A DNA stretch of 33,799 nucleotides from Succinivibrionaceae bacterium UBA3769 (GTDB taxonomy: Bacteria > Pseudomonadota > Gammaproteobacteria > Enterobacterales > Succinivibrionaceae): contig DFFT01000186.1 in NCBI GenBank assembly GCA_002372325.1, positions 1-33,799 of the forward strand, given 5' to 3'. The notes under the pieces are model-generated. The model worked only from the letters and a program-made list of their open reading frames with translations, was not told where the DNA came from and ran no database searches. Shown piece by piece: positions 23,475 through 31,220 of this stretch. Every line of letters starts with the position of its first letter. The first letter of the stretch is position 1. Both the position numbers and the translations under genes were made by a program.

Positions 23475-24368
23475 TCAGAACAGACCCAGAAATTTTTTCC
23501 GGGTGTAAAAGGGGGCGATGTTCTTCAGGGCGGCCCTGAGGAACTCGCTGTCCTCCCGGTAAATCATAAAGTCGGTGTGCAGGGTTCCGGAGTGCTTTTC
23601 CGCGGTCATGGAGAGACCGGGGAAGATATCCTGCGGCCGGTCAGGGGTTTCCGTAACCACGAGATAGGTGATTTCGGCGATGCCGGCGGCATTTTTGCGA
23701 TCCGGCCACTGCAGGGCTACCAGCCAGGCCTTCTTAATGTTTTTAAGCTCCTCCATATCCCGGGAGAGCGCTTCCAGGAGACTGTCCGGACGGTTCTTCG
23801 GGGTGCCGGCGGCCACGGTGGTGCCCTTGGGAATAGAAAACAGGCGGTAGGGCTCTTTCATGGGAGCCGTGGTAAAGGACATTTTTCCCTGAGGGGCGCG
23901 GAGCATGGCCGAGAGGAGCTCCCGGTCAATGGTGATGCCGGCCCCGAAGGGGTTAACCACCACTCCCTTGAGGATGCTGTCCTGCCCGGTGACGGTTTCC
24001 GCCACGCTGGTGAATTTCTGCACAATGTTTCCGGTTTTATCCAGGTTGAACTTTTTAAATTCGTCCGCATTGGTGAATACGGGACAGTAATGCTCGTCCC
24101 GGGCGTTTTTGATAAGGACGTAATTCAGTTTGGCATCGTCGGAGAAGGTTACGCCGCCGTTATCGAACTTGTAGCTGCCGTCCAGCTTTACCGGCACGAT
24201 GACCTTGGCCTTTCTGAGCTCAGAGAGCGCCATGCGGCGGTTGATTTCGGTCTGAGATTCCACCAGAAATCCCAGAGCCTTGTCCAGCGCGGCATTGTCC
24301 ACGCCATAGTTTATGGGGATCTGCGGTTTCTCGCTGTCTTTGTTTTTGCTGCTGTCTTCCTGCGCCAT
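23475..24368 (-). CDS. sseB: SseB family protein (enhanced serine sensitivity B)
   Basis: 297 aa, soluble. The N-terminal half (about residues 22-150) resembles the SseB N-terminal domain: NAALDKALGFLVESQTEINR, SELRKAKVIVPVKLDG and ARDEHYCPVFTNADEFKKF. The second half (about 170-297), with KGTTVAAGTPKNRPDSLLEAL, KAWLVALQWPDR and LTMTAEKHSG-like sequence, matches the C-terminal domain. The biochemical role of SseB is unknown; the name comes from a serine-sensitivity phenotype on overexpression in E. coli. The first 18 residues are charged and probably disordered. GGAG lies upstream of the ATG. Confidence 0.82.
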   Translation of the reverse strand: MAQEDSSKNKDSEKPQIPINYGVDNAALDKALGFLVESQTEINRRMALSELRKAKVIVPVKLDGSYKFDNGGVTFSDDAKLNYVLIKNARDEHYCPVFTNADEFKKFNLDKTGNIVQKFTSVAETVTGQDSILKGVVVNPFGAGITIDRELLSAMLRAPQGKMSFTTAPMKEPYRLFSIPKGTTVAAGTPKNRPDSLLEALSRDMEELKNIKKAWLVALQWPDRKNAAGIAEITYLVVTETPDRPQDIFPGLSMTAEKHSGTLHTDFMIYREDSEFLRAALKNIAPFYTRKKFLGLF

Positions 24369-24740
24369 TTTTTTCTTCTCCGTGGGTTCTTTTTCTCATG
24401 TCATTGTAGCAAAGACCGGGCTTTTAAACTATGCGGACGTAGCGGGATCTCGCAGGAATAAGAGCCCGGAGACAAAAAGCCCCTGGAAAGCTCCGGATCC
24501 CCCGCTCTCTCCGGGAAAACGGTTCTCCCTTGCGGCGAAAATTACTCAAATTCCGGCGTTTTCTGCCGCTGATTAAGGTGACAGAAAAATTTTTTAACGA
24601 AAGCTTTAAGCTTTGCTGAAAAGGCTGGCGGGCAAGCGAAAACGGATTAGCAGGAGCGCGGCGTTTACAGGGATGATTGAGGCCGGTCTTAAGGACTTGC
24701 GCGTGGTATCACGAAGAGATGAAGAAAAAGGAGGTGCGCC
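24369..24740. other. Intergenic region upstream of sseB
   Basis: Apart from the expected sseB promoter and leader, and an AT-rich patch at 24580-24615, I recognise nothing here. Overlapping short open frames on both strands lack ribosome sites. Confidence 0.4.
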
Positions 24741-24989
24741 ATGGATGCCGTCTTTGCCATTCTTCCCAGATACAGCGGGGGCCCTCAGATTCTTAACTTC
24801 AAAAGAGGGGTCAGAAAAACCTCCGGAATCCGGCCGCTGAGAGAATACTGCGATGAAGACGAGGAGAGATCCGGCTACGGCCGCGATGGCTGCTCGGATG
24901 AGCGGAGTAACGAAGAAGCCGTTTATGCTCGGAAGGGGCTCAGATCCGACAGCGAAAAGCGCGGCCGGGATATTGACTTCGAGGCCTGA
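24741..24989 (+). CDS. Candidate small charged protein with near-perfect Shine-Dalgarno
   Basis: 82 aa, not recognised. It is preceded by AAGGAGGT with a 5-base spacer, the best ribosome-binding site in the window. The N-terminus is mildly hydrophobic (MDAVFAILPRYSGG); the rest is strongly charged (REYCDEDEERSGYGRDGC, then SDSEKRGRDIDFEA), with no membrane segment. The only intrinsic terminator on this strand follows at 25081-25102. No homology is apparent, and an opposite-strand frame (24606-25040) with a TTG start competes for the same DNA, so this could be non-coding RNA rather than protein. Confidence 0.4.
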   Translation: MDAVFAILPRYSGGPQILNFKRGVRKTSGIRPLREYCDEDEERSGYGRDGCSDERSNEEAVYARKGLRSDSEKRGRDIDFEA

Positions 24990-25080
24990 GATTTTGCCGC
25001 TTGATAAGTGCTGCCGCTCCTTTTTTGCGTCTTCCCGCAAGCTGCGTCAGCCTGTCAGCTGCAGCGGCCTCCTCTGAACC

Positions 25081-25102
25081 AGCCCCGGATCGGGGCTTTT
25101 TT
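25081..25102 (+). terminator. Intrinsic terminator reading on the plus strand
   Basis: AGCCCCG and CGGGGCT form the stem of a tight hairpin followed by TTTTTT. The T-run overlaps the stop codon of the convergent lipoprotein gene. On the minus strand the tail is not U-rich, so it serves a plus-strand transcript, most simply the one carrying 24741-24989. Confidence 0.75.
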
Positions 25103-25895
25103 ATTCATTGCCCAGAAGACTGGATCCGAAATTGGGATCTCCTTCGTCATCGGAGACGGCTTCGCTCTGAGGCCGGCCCTTGTTCATGAGCTTCTGATAG
25201 GATGCCTGAAGATTGGGGCGGGACTCCCGGAAGCTGACGTACTCCGGAGCCGTAAGCTGGAAATAGGCCTCCGGATAGCCCATGGAGGCGGCGGTTTCCA
25301 CCATGGTGTACCCCTGGAGCTGCATGTCCTCGGCCTGAAACAGAAATTTCCCCAGCTCGAACATGGCGGGCACATCGCCTCTTTCCCGGAAATTCAGCTT
25401 GGCTATCCAGGTCTGGGCGCTGGTGGGATCCTTGAGACGGTAGAAGGAATAGATGATTTTCAGGATATCCTGAGGCTCTGCGGGAGAAGCCTCCTTTATG
25501 GCGGCCAGGGCTTCCTTGAACTTTGGGGGATTCTTTTCGTTTTCCGCCTTGGATCTGCTTATCATGGTGAGCCAGCAGTACATGAACATCCGGGATAATT
25601 TGTTCTGCTGGAAATAAAGGTAGTGCTCATTTTTGGGATCCAGAGTGGTCTTGTAGAGCTCCGCCATTTTGATGCCGCTTTCCGGAATGCCCCAGGAGCA
25701 TTCCCGGGCATAGCGGGAGAAAAGCCGATCCTGCTCCGGAAGAACTTCCGGAAAGGTGTTGTCGGAGATCTTAAAGCTGCCCAGACTGTTCCGGGCAAAT
25801 TTCCGGGGATTGAAATGCTCCTCCTCGGGGGCGGAGCAGCCGGCCAGCGAGACGGAAAGCAAAGCTGTCAGAAGAATCAAGGCGCCTTTTTTCAT
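25101..25895 (-). CDS. Sel1-like repeat lipoprotein downstream of bamE
   Basis: 264 aa from the ATG at 25895 (GGAG upstream). The signal peptide ends in a lipobox LSVSLAGC, with the lipidated Cys at residue 20 and Ser at +2, so outer-membrane sorting by Lol is expected. The mature protein is helical and low in conserved motifs. A Sel1-type element is visible near residues 170-220: AMFELGKFLFQAEDMQLQGY, then MVETAASMGYPEAYFQLT. The last 20 residues are acidic. It starts 27 nt after bamE on the same strand, so the two form an operon. Partnership with the BAM complex or another envelope assembly is an inference from context. Confidence 0.8.
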   Translation of the reverse strand: MKKGALILLTALLSVSLAGCSAPEEEHFNPRKFARNSLGSFKISDNTFPEVLPEQDRLFSRYARECSWGIPESGIKMAELYKTTLDPKNEHYLYFQQNKLSRMFMYCWLTMISRSKAENEKNPPKFKEALAAIKEASPAEPQDILKIIYSFYRLKDPTSAQTWIAKLNFRERGDVPAMFELGKFLFQAEDMQLQGYTMVETAASMGYPEAYFQLTAPEYVSFRESRPNLQASYQKLMNKGRPQSEAVSDDEGDPNFGSSLLGNE

Positions 25896-25922
25896 AATTG
25901 ACACTCCGTTACCGAAATCAGC

Positions 25923-26270
25923 CTATCTGGCGCTGACAGAGCTGTCAAAAAGAGCGCTTTTTTCAAAATCCCCGTAAATCTCCTCCAGGGTTTCATTATC
26001 GTTGAATTTGACCACCAGCATCTGCTGTTCCGGTTCCGACCAGCCGCGGCGCACGTAGTTGATATAGTACCAGGTTGAGGTATCCATGGGATCTGTCAGC
26101 ATGGGCGTGCCCAGAATGTACTTCACCTGTTCCCTGGTCATGCCGCGGCGGAGCAGATTTACGTCCTTCTGTTCGGTGAAATTGCCCTGATTGAGATCCG
26201 GTCTGTAGGCGCAGGCATTAAGGGCCGGAGCCAGTGTCAACAGCAGCAGAACTGAAAAAATGATTCTCAT
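25923..26270 (-). CDS. bamE: Outer membrane assembly lipoprotein BamE (SmpA/OmlA)
   Basis: 115 aa. The signal peptide ends ALNAC, with the lipidated Cys at residue 20. The SmpA/OmlA fold follows: YRPDLNQGNFTEQKDVNLLRRGMT, then REQVKYILGTPMLTDPMDTS and TWYYINYVRRG, all closely matching E. coli BamE, a non-catalytic subunit of the BAM complex that binds BamD and phosphatidylglycerol. AGG lies upstream of the ATG at 26270; the frame opens seven codons earlier at a TTG. It is the first gene of an operon with a Sel1-like lipoprotein and is divergent from grpE. Confidence 0.95.
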   Translation of the reverse strand: MRIIFSVLLLLTLAPALNACAYRPDLNQGNFTEQKDVNLLRRGMTREQVKYILGTPMLTDPMDTSTWYYINYVRRGWSEPEQQMLVVKFNDNETLEEIYGDFEKSALFDSSVSAR

Positions 26271-26580
26271 GCTTAAACCTATTTTCGTCAAGAACGGGGC
26301 AATTTTAACACAGAAATCCGGACTTGGCGGGAAGTCGGCCGGAGCAAAGGCTTAAATCCGGATCCATCTCACCGCCGGAGTTTATGGAGAAGCGCCGGTC
26401 TCAGGCAGCTTAGGACAATCCGGCGCAGGGGCAGACAGCTATGCGGGAGAAAGCTGAAACGGCCCGTTTTCGGATCCCGGCGCCGTCTGTTTCAAGGAGC
26501 TCCCTTTTGACAGCTTGAAAAAATAAAACGGAATCCCTATGTAGAGAGCAGGATTTTTTGCGGTTTTTGGAGATAAGCGA
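26271..26580. other. Divergent bamE / grpE intergenic region
   Basis: 310 bp holding the sigma-32-like promoter of grpE at 26514-26542 and presumably a bamE promoter that I cannot pinpoint. No gene is supported. Confidence 0.5.
26514..26542 (+). promoter_or_regulatory. Sigma-32-type heat-shock promoter of grpE
   Basis: CTTGAAA (26514-26520) is followed after 14 bp by CCCTATGT (26535-26542), 7/8 to the CCCCATNT consensus. Transcription would start about 30 bp ahead of the grpE ATG. Confidence 0.8.
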
Positions 26581-27258
26581 ATGAATAACGAAGAAGTTCA
26601 AGAGAACAGCGCCGATCCTGACAAGGAAAACGAAATCAATAACGCCGAAGAACAGCAGCCGGCTCCGGAGGAAGCAGCCCCTGAATCTGCAGACGAGGCC
26701 GGAGAGGAGAGCCAGGAGGAAATGACTCCGGAGAAGCTCATTAAGGATCTTGAAGAGGCTCAGAAGAGGATTCGCGAGCTTGAAGACGAAAACAGGACTC
26801 TTAAGGAGGAAGCTCTCAGGGCCCGGGCCGAGACGCAGAATATGAGAAAGCGCTGCGATCAGGATATGAAGAAGGCCAAGGATTATGCCATCACCGGATT
26901 TGCTCAGGATTTGGTGCCGCCCCTGGAGGCCATGGAAAAGGCGGTGGAATATTCCGGCAAGATCACTCCCGACAACCCGGAAATGATCTCTCAGGTGGTA
27001 GAGGGCGTAAAGAGCACCATGACCGTGCTCCTCAAGGCCATGGAGAATAACGGACTCAAGGCTATCCGGCCCGGTAACGGCGACGAGTTTGATCCGGAGC
27101 TTCATGAGGCCATGACCTTTGTGCCGAACCCGGCCATCCCGGCAAACCATGTTATTGAAACCTTCCGCACCGGTTATTCCCTGAACGGCAGAACCATCAG
27201 GGCTGCCCAGGTAGTGGTTTCTGCCGGCAACGGGGGCTCGGTGAATACCGAAGCCTGA
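26581..27258 (+). CDS. grpE: Nucleotide exchange factor GrpE
   Basis: 225 aa. GrpE releases ADP from DnaK and acts as a thermosensor. The first 45 residues are acidic and disordered, then a long dimerising helix (about 50-105, KLIKDLEEAQKRIRELEDEN) and the compact beta domain with family words NMRKRCDQDMKKA, LVPPLEAMEKA, GLKAIRPGNGDEFDPELHEAM and RTIRAAQVVVS. GGAG precedes the ATG. It is under a sigma-32-like promoter, followed by two tandem terminator-like hairpins and then a small membrane protein gene before dnaK. Confidence 0.97.
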   Translation: MNNEEVQENSADPDKENEINNAEEQQPAPEEAAPESADEAGEESQEEMTPEKLIKDLEEAQKRIRELEDENRTLKEEALRARAETQNMRKRCDQDMKKAKDYAITGFAQDLVPPLEAMEKAVEYSGKITPDNPEMISQVVEGVKSTMTVLLKAMENNGLKAIRPGNGDEFDPELHEAMTFVPNPAIPANHVIETFRTGYSLNGRTIRAAQVVVSAGNGGSVNTEA

Positions 27259-27264
27259 TTGAGG

Positions 27265-27332
27265 CGGACAGAAAAGCGTCCGTTTTTCAGTATGAGCGTC
27301 CCCGGTGGCTTTGCGTCAGCGGGGATTTTTTT
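27265..27332 (+). terminator. Two tandem terminators after grpE
   Basis: The first is CGGAC/GTCCG with five Ts (27265-27287). The second is a longer stem closed by TCCCCG (27299-27304) and CGGGGA (27320-27325) with a partly paired interior and seven Ts (27326-27332). The next gene starts only 18 bp later, so it needs read-through or its own promoter. Confidence 0.75.
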
Positions 27333-27349
27333 GCTGCGGGAGATTATGT

Positions 27350-27670
27350 ATGGCTGATGACAAATCCGGGGCCGAGAAACAGCTCCGGATCTTCGTGATG
27401 CTGTTTATGGCTGCGGTGGCAGTCCTGATGGCGGCTCTCCTTCTGGGGAGCGGTATTATGGTTGCCGGAGCATTTCTTGTGGCGGCCCTGGGCGCTCTTA
27501 TGATAACGGTTAAGATGCGGGATCTTTACTGCTACAAGGGCATTTCCGGAACTAAGCCGGAAAGCGTTCCGGAGGAAGATGAAGAAGACAGCGAAGAAGA
27601 CGATGATAATGACGGTGCCGGTGATCCGGAGCCGCAGCAGGAGCAAAAACAGAGCCTTCGGGACAGCTGA
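27350..27670 (+). CDS. Small two-helix membrane protein with acidic tail, between grpE and dnaK
   Basis: 106 aa from the ATG at 27350 (GGGAG upstream); an in-frame GTG 15 codons earlier lies inside the grpE terminator and is unlikely. The order is a short charged N-terminus (MADDKSGAEKQL), two membrane helices near residues 14-33 and 36-56 (FVMLFMAAVAVLMAALLLG and MVAGAFLVAALGALMITV), a short linker with CYKG, and an acidic tail of about 30 residues (EEDEEDSEEDDDNDG and PEPQQEQKQ). I know no family for it. Its position within the heat-shock cluster suggests, but does not prove, a link to chaperone function or membrane stress. Confidence 0.7.
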   Translation: MADDKSGAEKQLRIFVMLFMAAVAVLMAALLLGSGIMVAGAFLVAALGALMITVKMRDLYCYKGISGTKPESVPEEDEEDSEEDDDNDGAGDPEPQQEQKQSLRDS

Positions 27671-27743
27671 TGTCTGACCGCTGTTTCCGGAGCGGCCGGA
27701 AATCTTTTTCGGGGCGGGAAAATGAAAAATTTTTGCCTCCCCC

Positions 27744-27771
27744 CTTGAAAAGATGCAACTAAGCACCATGT
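27744..27771 (+). promoter_or_regulatory. Sigma-32-type heat-shock promoter of dnaK
   Basis: CTTGAAA (27744-27750), a 13-bp spacer, then CACCATGT (27764-27771), 7/8 to CCCCATNT. The leader to the dnaK ATG would be about 70 nt. Confidence 0.85.
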
Positions 27772-27846
27772 TAAAGTCAGAACGAGACAGGAACAGCAAA
27801 TATCAAAGCCTGTCGCAAAGATTTGATAACTGGAGAAATACACACT

Positions 27847-29781
27847 ATGGGTAAGATTATCGGTATCGACCTGGGTACTACCAATTCATGCGTTGCAGTA
27901 CTGGAAAACGGTCAGCAGAGAGTTCTTGAGAATTCCGAAGGAAAGCGCACCACTCCTTCCACCATCGGCTATACCGACAAGGGCGAAATTCTGGTGGGCG
28001 ATGTTGCCAAGCGGCAGGCGGTAACCAATCCTGAAAATACTCTTTATGCGGTTAAGCGTCTCATCGGCCGTCGTTTCGATGATGCCGAAGTGCAGAGAGA
28101 CGTTTCCGTAATGCCTTATAAGATTGTAAGAGCTGATAACGGCGATGCCTGGGTTGCTCTGAAGGACGGCAAGAAGATGGCCCCTCCTCAGGTTTCCGCT
28201 GAAGTGCTGAAGAAGATGAAGAAGACCGCAGAGGACATTCTCGGCGAGAAGGTAACCGAAGCCGTAATCACCGTTCCGGCCTACTTCAACGACCAGCAGC
28301 GTCAGGCTACCAAGGATGCAGGCAGAATCGCCGGTCTTGAGGTTAAGCGCATTATCAACGAGCCTACTGCCGCAGCCATGGCTTACGGCGAAGACAAGGT
28401 AAAGGGCGAGAAGAAGATTGCCGTATACGACTTCGGCGGCGGTACCTTCGATATCTCCATCATTGACATCGATGAGGACGGCGACGGCGGCAAGACCTTT
28501 GAAGTGCTTTCCACCAACGGCAACACCCATCTGGGCGGCGAAGACATTGACAAGAGAGTGATTGACTTCCTTATCGAGGACTTCAAGAAGACCAGCGGCG
28601 TTGATCTCAGCAAGGACATTCTGGCTCTTTCCCGTCTCAAGGAAGCTGCCGAAAAGGCCAAGATTGAGCTTTCCTCCGCCATGCAGACTGACATCAATCT
28701 GCCTTACATCACTGCTGACGCCACCGGCCCCAAGCACATGAATGTAACCATGACCCGCGCTAAGCTGGAGGCCTTGGTTCAGGATCTGGTTAACTCCTCT
28801 CTGGAACCGGTAAGAATTGCTCTCAGCGATGCCAATCTCCAGAAGAGCGAAATCGATGACGTGCTTCTGGTAGGCGGTCAGACCCGCATGCCTCTCATTC
28901 AGCAGGTGGTACGCGAGTTCTTCGGCAAGGAACCCCGCAAGGATGTTAACCCGGATGAAGCCGTTGCCGTGGGCGCTGCCATTCAGGGCGCCGTGCTGTC
29001 AGGCGACAAGAAGGACGTGCTCCTCCTGGACGTAACTCCGCTTTCCCTGGGCATTGAAACCATGGGCGGCGTAATGACCCCGCTTATTGAGAAGAACACT
29101 ACTATTCCTACTAAGAAGAGCCAGATCTTCTCCACTGCCGAGGACAATCAGCCTGCGGTAACCATCAGAGTGCTTCAGGGCGAACGCAAGCGCGCTGCCG
29201 ATAACAAGCTTCTGGGCAACTTCGACCTCACCGGCATTGCTCCGGCCCGCCGCGGTGTGCCGCAGATTGAGGTTACCTTCGACATCGATGCCGACGGCTG
29301 TATCCATGTAAGCGCCAAGGACAAGAACACCGGCAAGGAACAGAAGATCACCATTCAGTCTTCCTCCGGACTTTCCGAGGATGAAATTCAGAGAATGGTA
29401 AGAGATGCCGAGGCTCACGCTGAAGAAGACAAGAAGTTTGCCGAGCTGGCTACCGCCCGCAATTCCGCAGACCAGCTGATCTCCTCCGTGAAGACTCAGC
29501 TCAGCGAAGCCGGCGACAAGGTTCCCGCAGACCTGAAGAAGAACATCGATGATGCCATTCAGGAACTGGAGGCCGCTGCCAAGGGCGACAGCAAGGAAGC
29601 CATCGAGGCTGCTCAGAAGAAGCTGATGGATATCTGCGGCACTCTGCCTCAGTACACTCAGCAGGGTTCTCAGGGCCAGCCGGCTTCCGAGCAGCCTGCT
29701 CAGGATTCCGCTTCCTCTTCCGCCAAGGATGACGGCAACACCATGGATGCCGAATTCGAAGACGTGAAGGATGAAAAGTAA
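27847..29781 (+). CDS. dnaK: Molecular chaperone DnaK (Hsp70)
   Basis: 644 aa from the ATG at 27847; the frame opens eight codons earlier. The ATPase domain (1-385) has IIGIDLGTTNSCVAV, the EPTAAAMAYG loop, VYDFGGGTFDISI and DDVLLVGGQTRMPLIQ. The interdomain linker is DVLLLDVTPLSLGIETMGG. The substrate-binding domain carries TTIPTKKSQIFSTAEDNQ and GIAPARRGVPQIEVTFDIDADG, then the helical lid and a C-terminus ending EFEDVKDEK. The typical DnaK tail motif (EEVKD) is recognisable as EDVKD. The codon choice is more biased than in the neighbours, as expected for high expression. The GGAG is 11 nt from the ATG, a longer spacing than usual. Confidence 0.98.
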   Translation: MGKIIGIDLGTTNSCVAVLENGQQRVLENSEGKRTTPSTIGYTDKGEILVGDVAKRQAVTNPENTLYAVKRLIGRRFDDAEVQRDVSVMPYKIVRADNGDAWVALKDGKKMAPPQVSAEVLKKMKKTAEDILGEKVTEAVITVPAYFNDQQRQATKDAGRIAGLEVKRIINEPTAAAMAYGEDKVKGEKKIAVYDFGGGTFDISIIDIDEDGDGGKTFEVLSTNGNTHLGGEDIDKRVIDFLIEDFKKTSGVDLSKDILALSRLKEAAEKAKIELSSAMQTDINLPYITADATGPKHMNVTMTRAKLEALVQDLVNSSLEPVRIALSDANLQKSEIDDVLLVGGQTRMPLIQQVVREFFGKEPRKDVNPDEAVAVGAAIQGAVLSGDKKDVLLLDVTPLSLGIETMGGVMTPLIEKNTTIPTKKSQIFSTAEDNQPAVTIRVLQGERKRAADNKLLGNFDLTGIAPARRGVPQIEVTFDIDADGCIHVSAKDKNTGKEQKITIQSSSGLSEDEIQRMVRDAEAHAEEDKKFAELATARNSADQLISSVKTQLSEAGDKVPADLKKNIDDAIQELEAAAKGDSKEAIEAAQKKLMDICGTLPQYTQQGSQGQPASEQPAQDSASSSAKDDGNTMDAEFEDVKDEK

Positions 29782-29793
29782 ACCTGCGGTTTC

Positions 29794-29819
29794 AGGATCC
29801 GGCAGAGCCGGATCCTTTT
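29794..29819 (+). terminator. Intrinsic terminator or attenuator between dnaK and dnaJ
   Basis: AGGATCCGGC and GCCGGATCCT form a perfect 10-bp stem with the loop AGA, followed by only four Ts. Partial termination would lower dnaJ expression relative to dnaK. Confidence 0.7.
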
Positions 29820-29829
29820 AACGGCTGAG

Positions 29830-29858
29830 ACGGATACCGCGAACTGTGCGGTATCCGT
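29830..29858 (+). repeat. Perfect 11-bp hairpin directly upstream of dnaJ
   Basis: ACGGATACCGC and GCGGTATCCGT flank the 7-base loop GAACTGT. It is followed by TTGTTGTTTG, a poor terminator tail, and lies 34 bp ahead of the dnaJ ATG. Confidence 0.75.
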
Positions 29859-29892
29859 TGTTGTTTGAATATGATTTAAAGGTGTCCCTATT

Positions 29893-31035
29893 ATGGCCGA
29901 AAAGCGTGATTATTACGAAGTCTTGGGCGTCGACAAAGGCGCTGATGCTCAGACTATTAAAAAGGCATTCAGACGCCTGGCAATGAAATATCATCCGGAC
30001 AGGAATCATGAGGCAGGCGCTGCTCAGAAATTTGAGGAAATCAATGAGGCTTACTCAGTCCTGAGCGATCCTGACAAGAAGCGTGCCTATGACCAGTTTG
30101 GTTTTGCCGGCGTTGATCCTAACGGTGCCGGCGGCTTCGGCGGCTTTGGCGGCGGCGCTGATTTCGGGGATATCTTCGGCAGCATGTTCGGGGATATTTT
30201 CGGAAACAGACGCGGCGGCGGAGCTCCCAGAGAGCAGCCGGGAGATGATGTTGAAAAGATTGTCGACATTACTCTTGAGGAAGCTGCCAGCGGCTGCAAG
30301 AAGCAGATTGAGATCAGCACTTATGTTCCCTGCGATACCTGCCACAGCACGGGCTGCAAGGACGGCTCCAAGCCTCAGACCTGCTCCCACTGTCACGGCA
30401 CCGGCCGGGTGCAGATGCGTCAGGGCTTCTTTGCGGTAGAGCAGACCTGTCCGTACTGCCACGGCTCCGGCAAGGAGATTACCAATCCCTGCGGCAGCTG
30501 TCACGGCACCGGCCGCGTGGTCAAGAAGATCCGGGAAGAGGTTACCATTCCGGCAGGAGTTTCCACCGGCAACAGACTGCGCCTCAGCGGCAAGGGCGAG
30601 GCCGGTCTTAACGGCGCTCCTTCCGGAGATCTTTACGTTGTTATCAGGGTCAGACCGCACAAGATCTTTGAGCGGGACGGCAATGATCTTCATGTGGAGG
30701 TTCCTATCAGCTTCTGCACGGCGGCTCTGGGCGGCAAGGTGGAGGTTCCCACTCTCTCCGGCAGAATCAGTCTCACCATTGCCGAAGGAACTCAGACCGG
30801 CACCAGGCTGCGGGTTCCCGGAAAGGGTATCAAGAGCGTTCAGGGCACCCGCACGGGTGATCTCTACTGCCATATCGTGGTGGAAACCCCGGTTAAGCTC
30901 AGCGATGAACAGAAGAGCATTCTCCGCAGCTTCGAGTCCTCCCTGGGAGACAGCAAGAACTCGGGCAGCCATGAGCCAAACAGGGAAAGCTTCCTGCAAA
31001 AGGTGAGAAAGTTCTTTGATGACCTGAAGGGGTAA
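29893..31035 (+). CDS. dnaJ: Co-chaperone DnaJ (Hsp40, type I)
   Basis: 380 aa. The J domain (1-70) has the essential HPD in MKYHPDRNHEAG. A Gly/Phe-rich region follows (about 75-115), then the zinc domain with four Cys motifs (CDTCHSTG, CSHCHGTG, CPYCHGSG, CGSCHGTG), which bind two zinc ions. The C-terminal substrate domains contain RLSGKGEAG and RVPGKGIKS. It delivers substrates to DnaK and stimulates ATP hydrolysis. AAAGGTG lies upstream. It is probably transcribed with dnaK through the two intergenic hairpins. Confidence 0.98.
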   Translation: MAEKRDYYEVLGVDKGADAQTIKKAFRRLAMKYHPDRNHEAGAAQKFEEINEAYSVLSDPDKKRAYDQFGFAGVDPNGAGGFGGFGGGADFGDIFGSMFGDIFGNRRGGGAPREQPGDDVEKIVDITLEEAASGCKKQIEISTYVPCDTCHSTGCKDGSKPQTCSHCHGTGRVQMRQGFFAVEQTCPYCHGSGKEITNPCGSCHGTGRVVKKIREEVTIPAGVSTGNRLRLSGKGEAGLNGAPSGDLYVVIRVRPHKIFERDGNDLHVEVPISFCTAALGGKVEVPTLSGRISLTIAEGTQTGTRLRVPGKGIKSVQGTRTGDLYCHIVVETPVKLSDEQKSILRSFESSLGDSKNSGSHEPNRESFLQKVRKFFDDLKG

Positions 31036-31088
31036 CAGCCGCCGGGAATTGCGCTTTGCCGGTTTATTCCCCGTTAATGTGACTCAGG

Positions 31089-31120
31089 TTGGCATTTTCA
31101 GGTGCTAATTATGTTAGAAT
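31089..31120 (+). promoter_or_regulatory. Candidate greA promoter region
   Basis: TTGGCA (31089-31094) is a good -35. The -10 is ambiguous: TATGTT (31110-31115) after 15 bp or TAGAAT (31115-31120) after 20 bp. Either would give a leader of about 120 nt that includes the hairpin at 31188-31220. Confidence 0.35.
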
Positions 31121-31187
31121 GCCAGCCGTTCCGGGCCGTAATCAGGCTTTGGAGAAGGCAAAGATCCCGGTGATGGTCAGCATAAAG

Positions 31188-31220
31188 GAGTCCTGCTTAG
31201 CGGCGGGGCTCGTTTTTTTT
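31188..31220 (+). terminator. Terminator in the greA leader (attenuator-like)
   Basis: GAGTCCTGC (31188-31196) and GCGGGGCTC (31203-31211) pair over 9 bp with two G-U wobbles around TTAGCG, followed by eight Ts, then ATTATTTTTT. It sits 26 bp before the greA ATG. It could be the terminator of dnaJ, an attenuator of greA, or both. Confidence 0.8.

Noticed and set aside
24606..25040. 144-aa minus-strand frame with one hydrophobic segment
   Set aside because: The only available start is a TTG without a usable Shine-Dalgarno, it competes with the better supported plus-strand ORF, and the composition changes along its length.
27305..27349. GTG start extending the grpE-dnaK membrane protein by 15 codons
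   Set aside because: It lies within the terminator hairpin and has no ribosome site; the ATG at 27350 has GGGAG upstream.
31111..31173. 20-codon leader peptide ahead of greA (ATG at 31111)
   Set aside because: It overlaps the candidate -10 element, and its codons show no run that would suggest ribosome-mediated attenuation.
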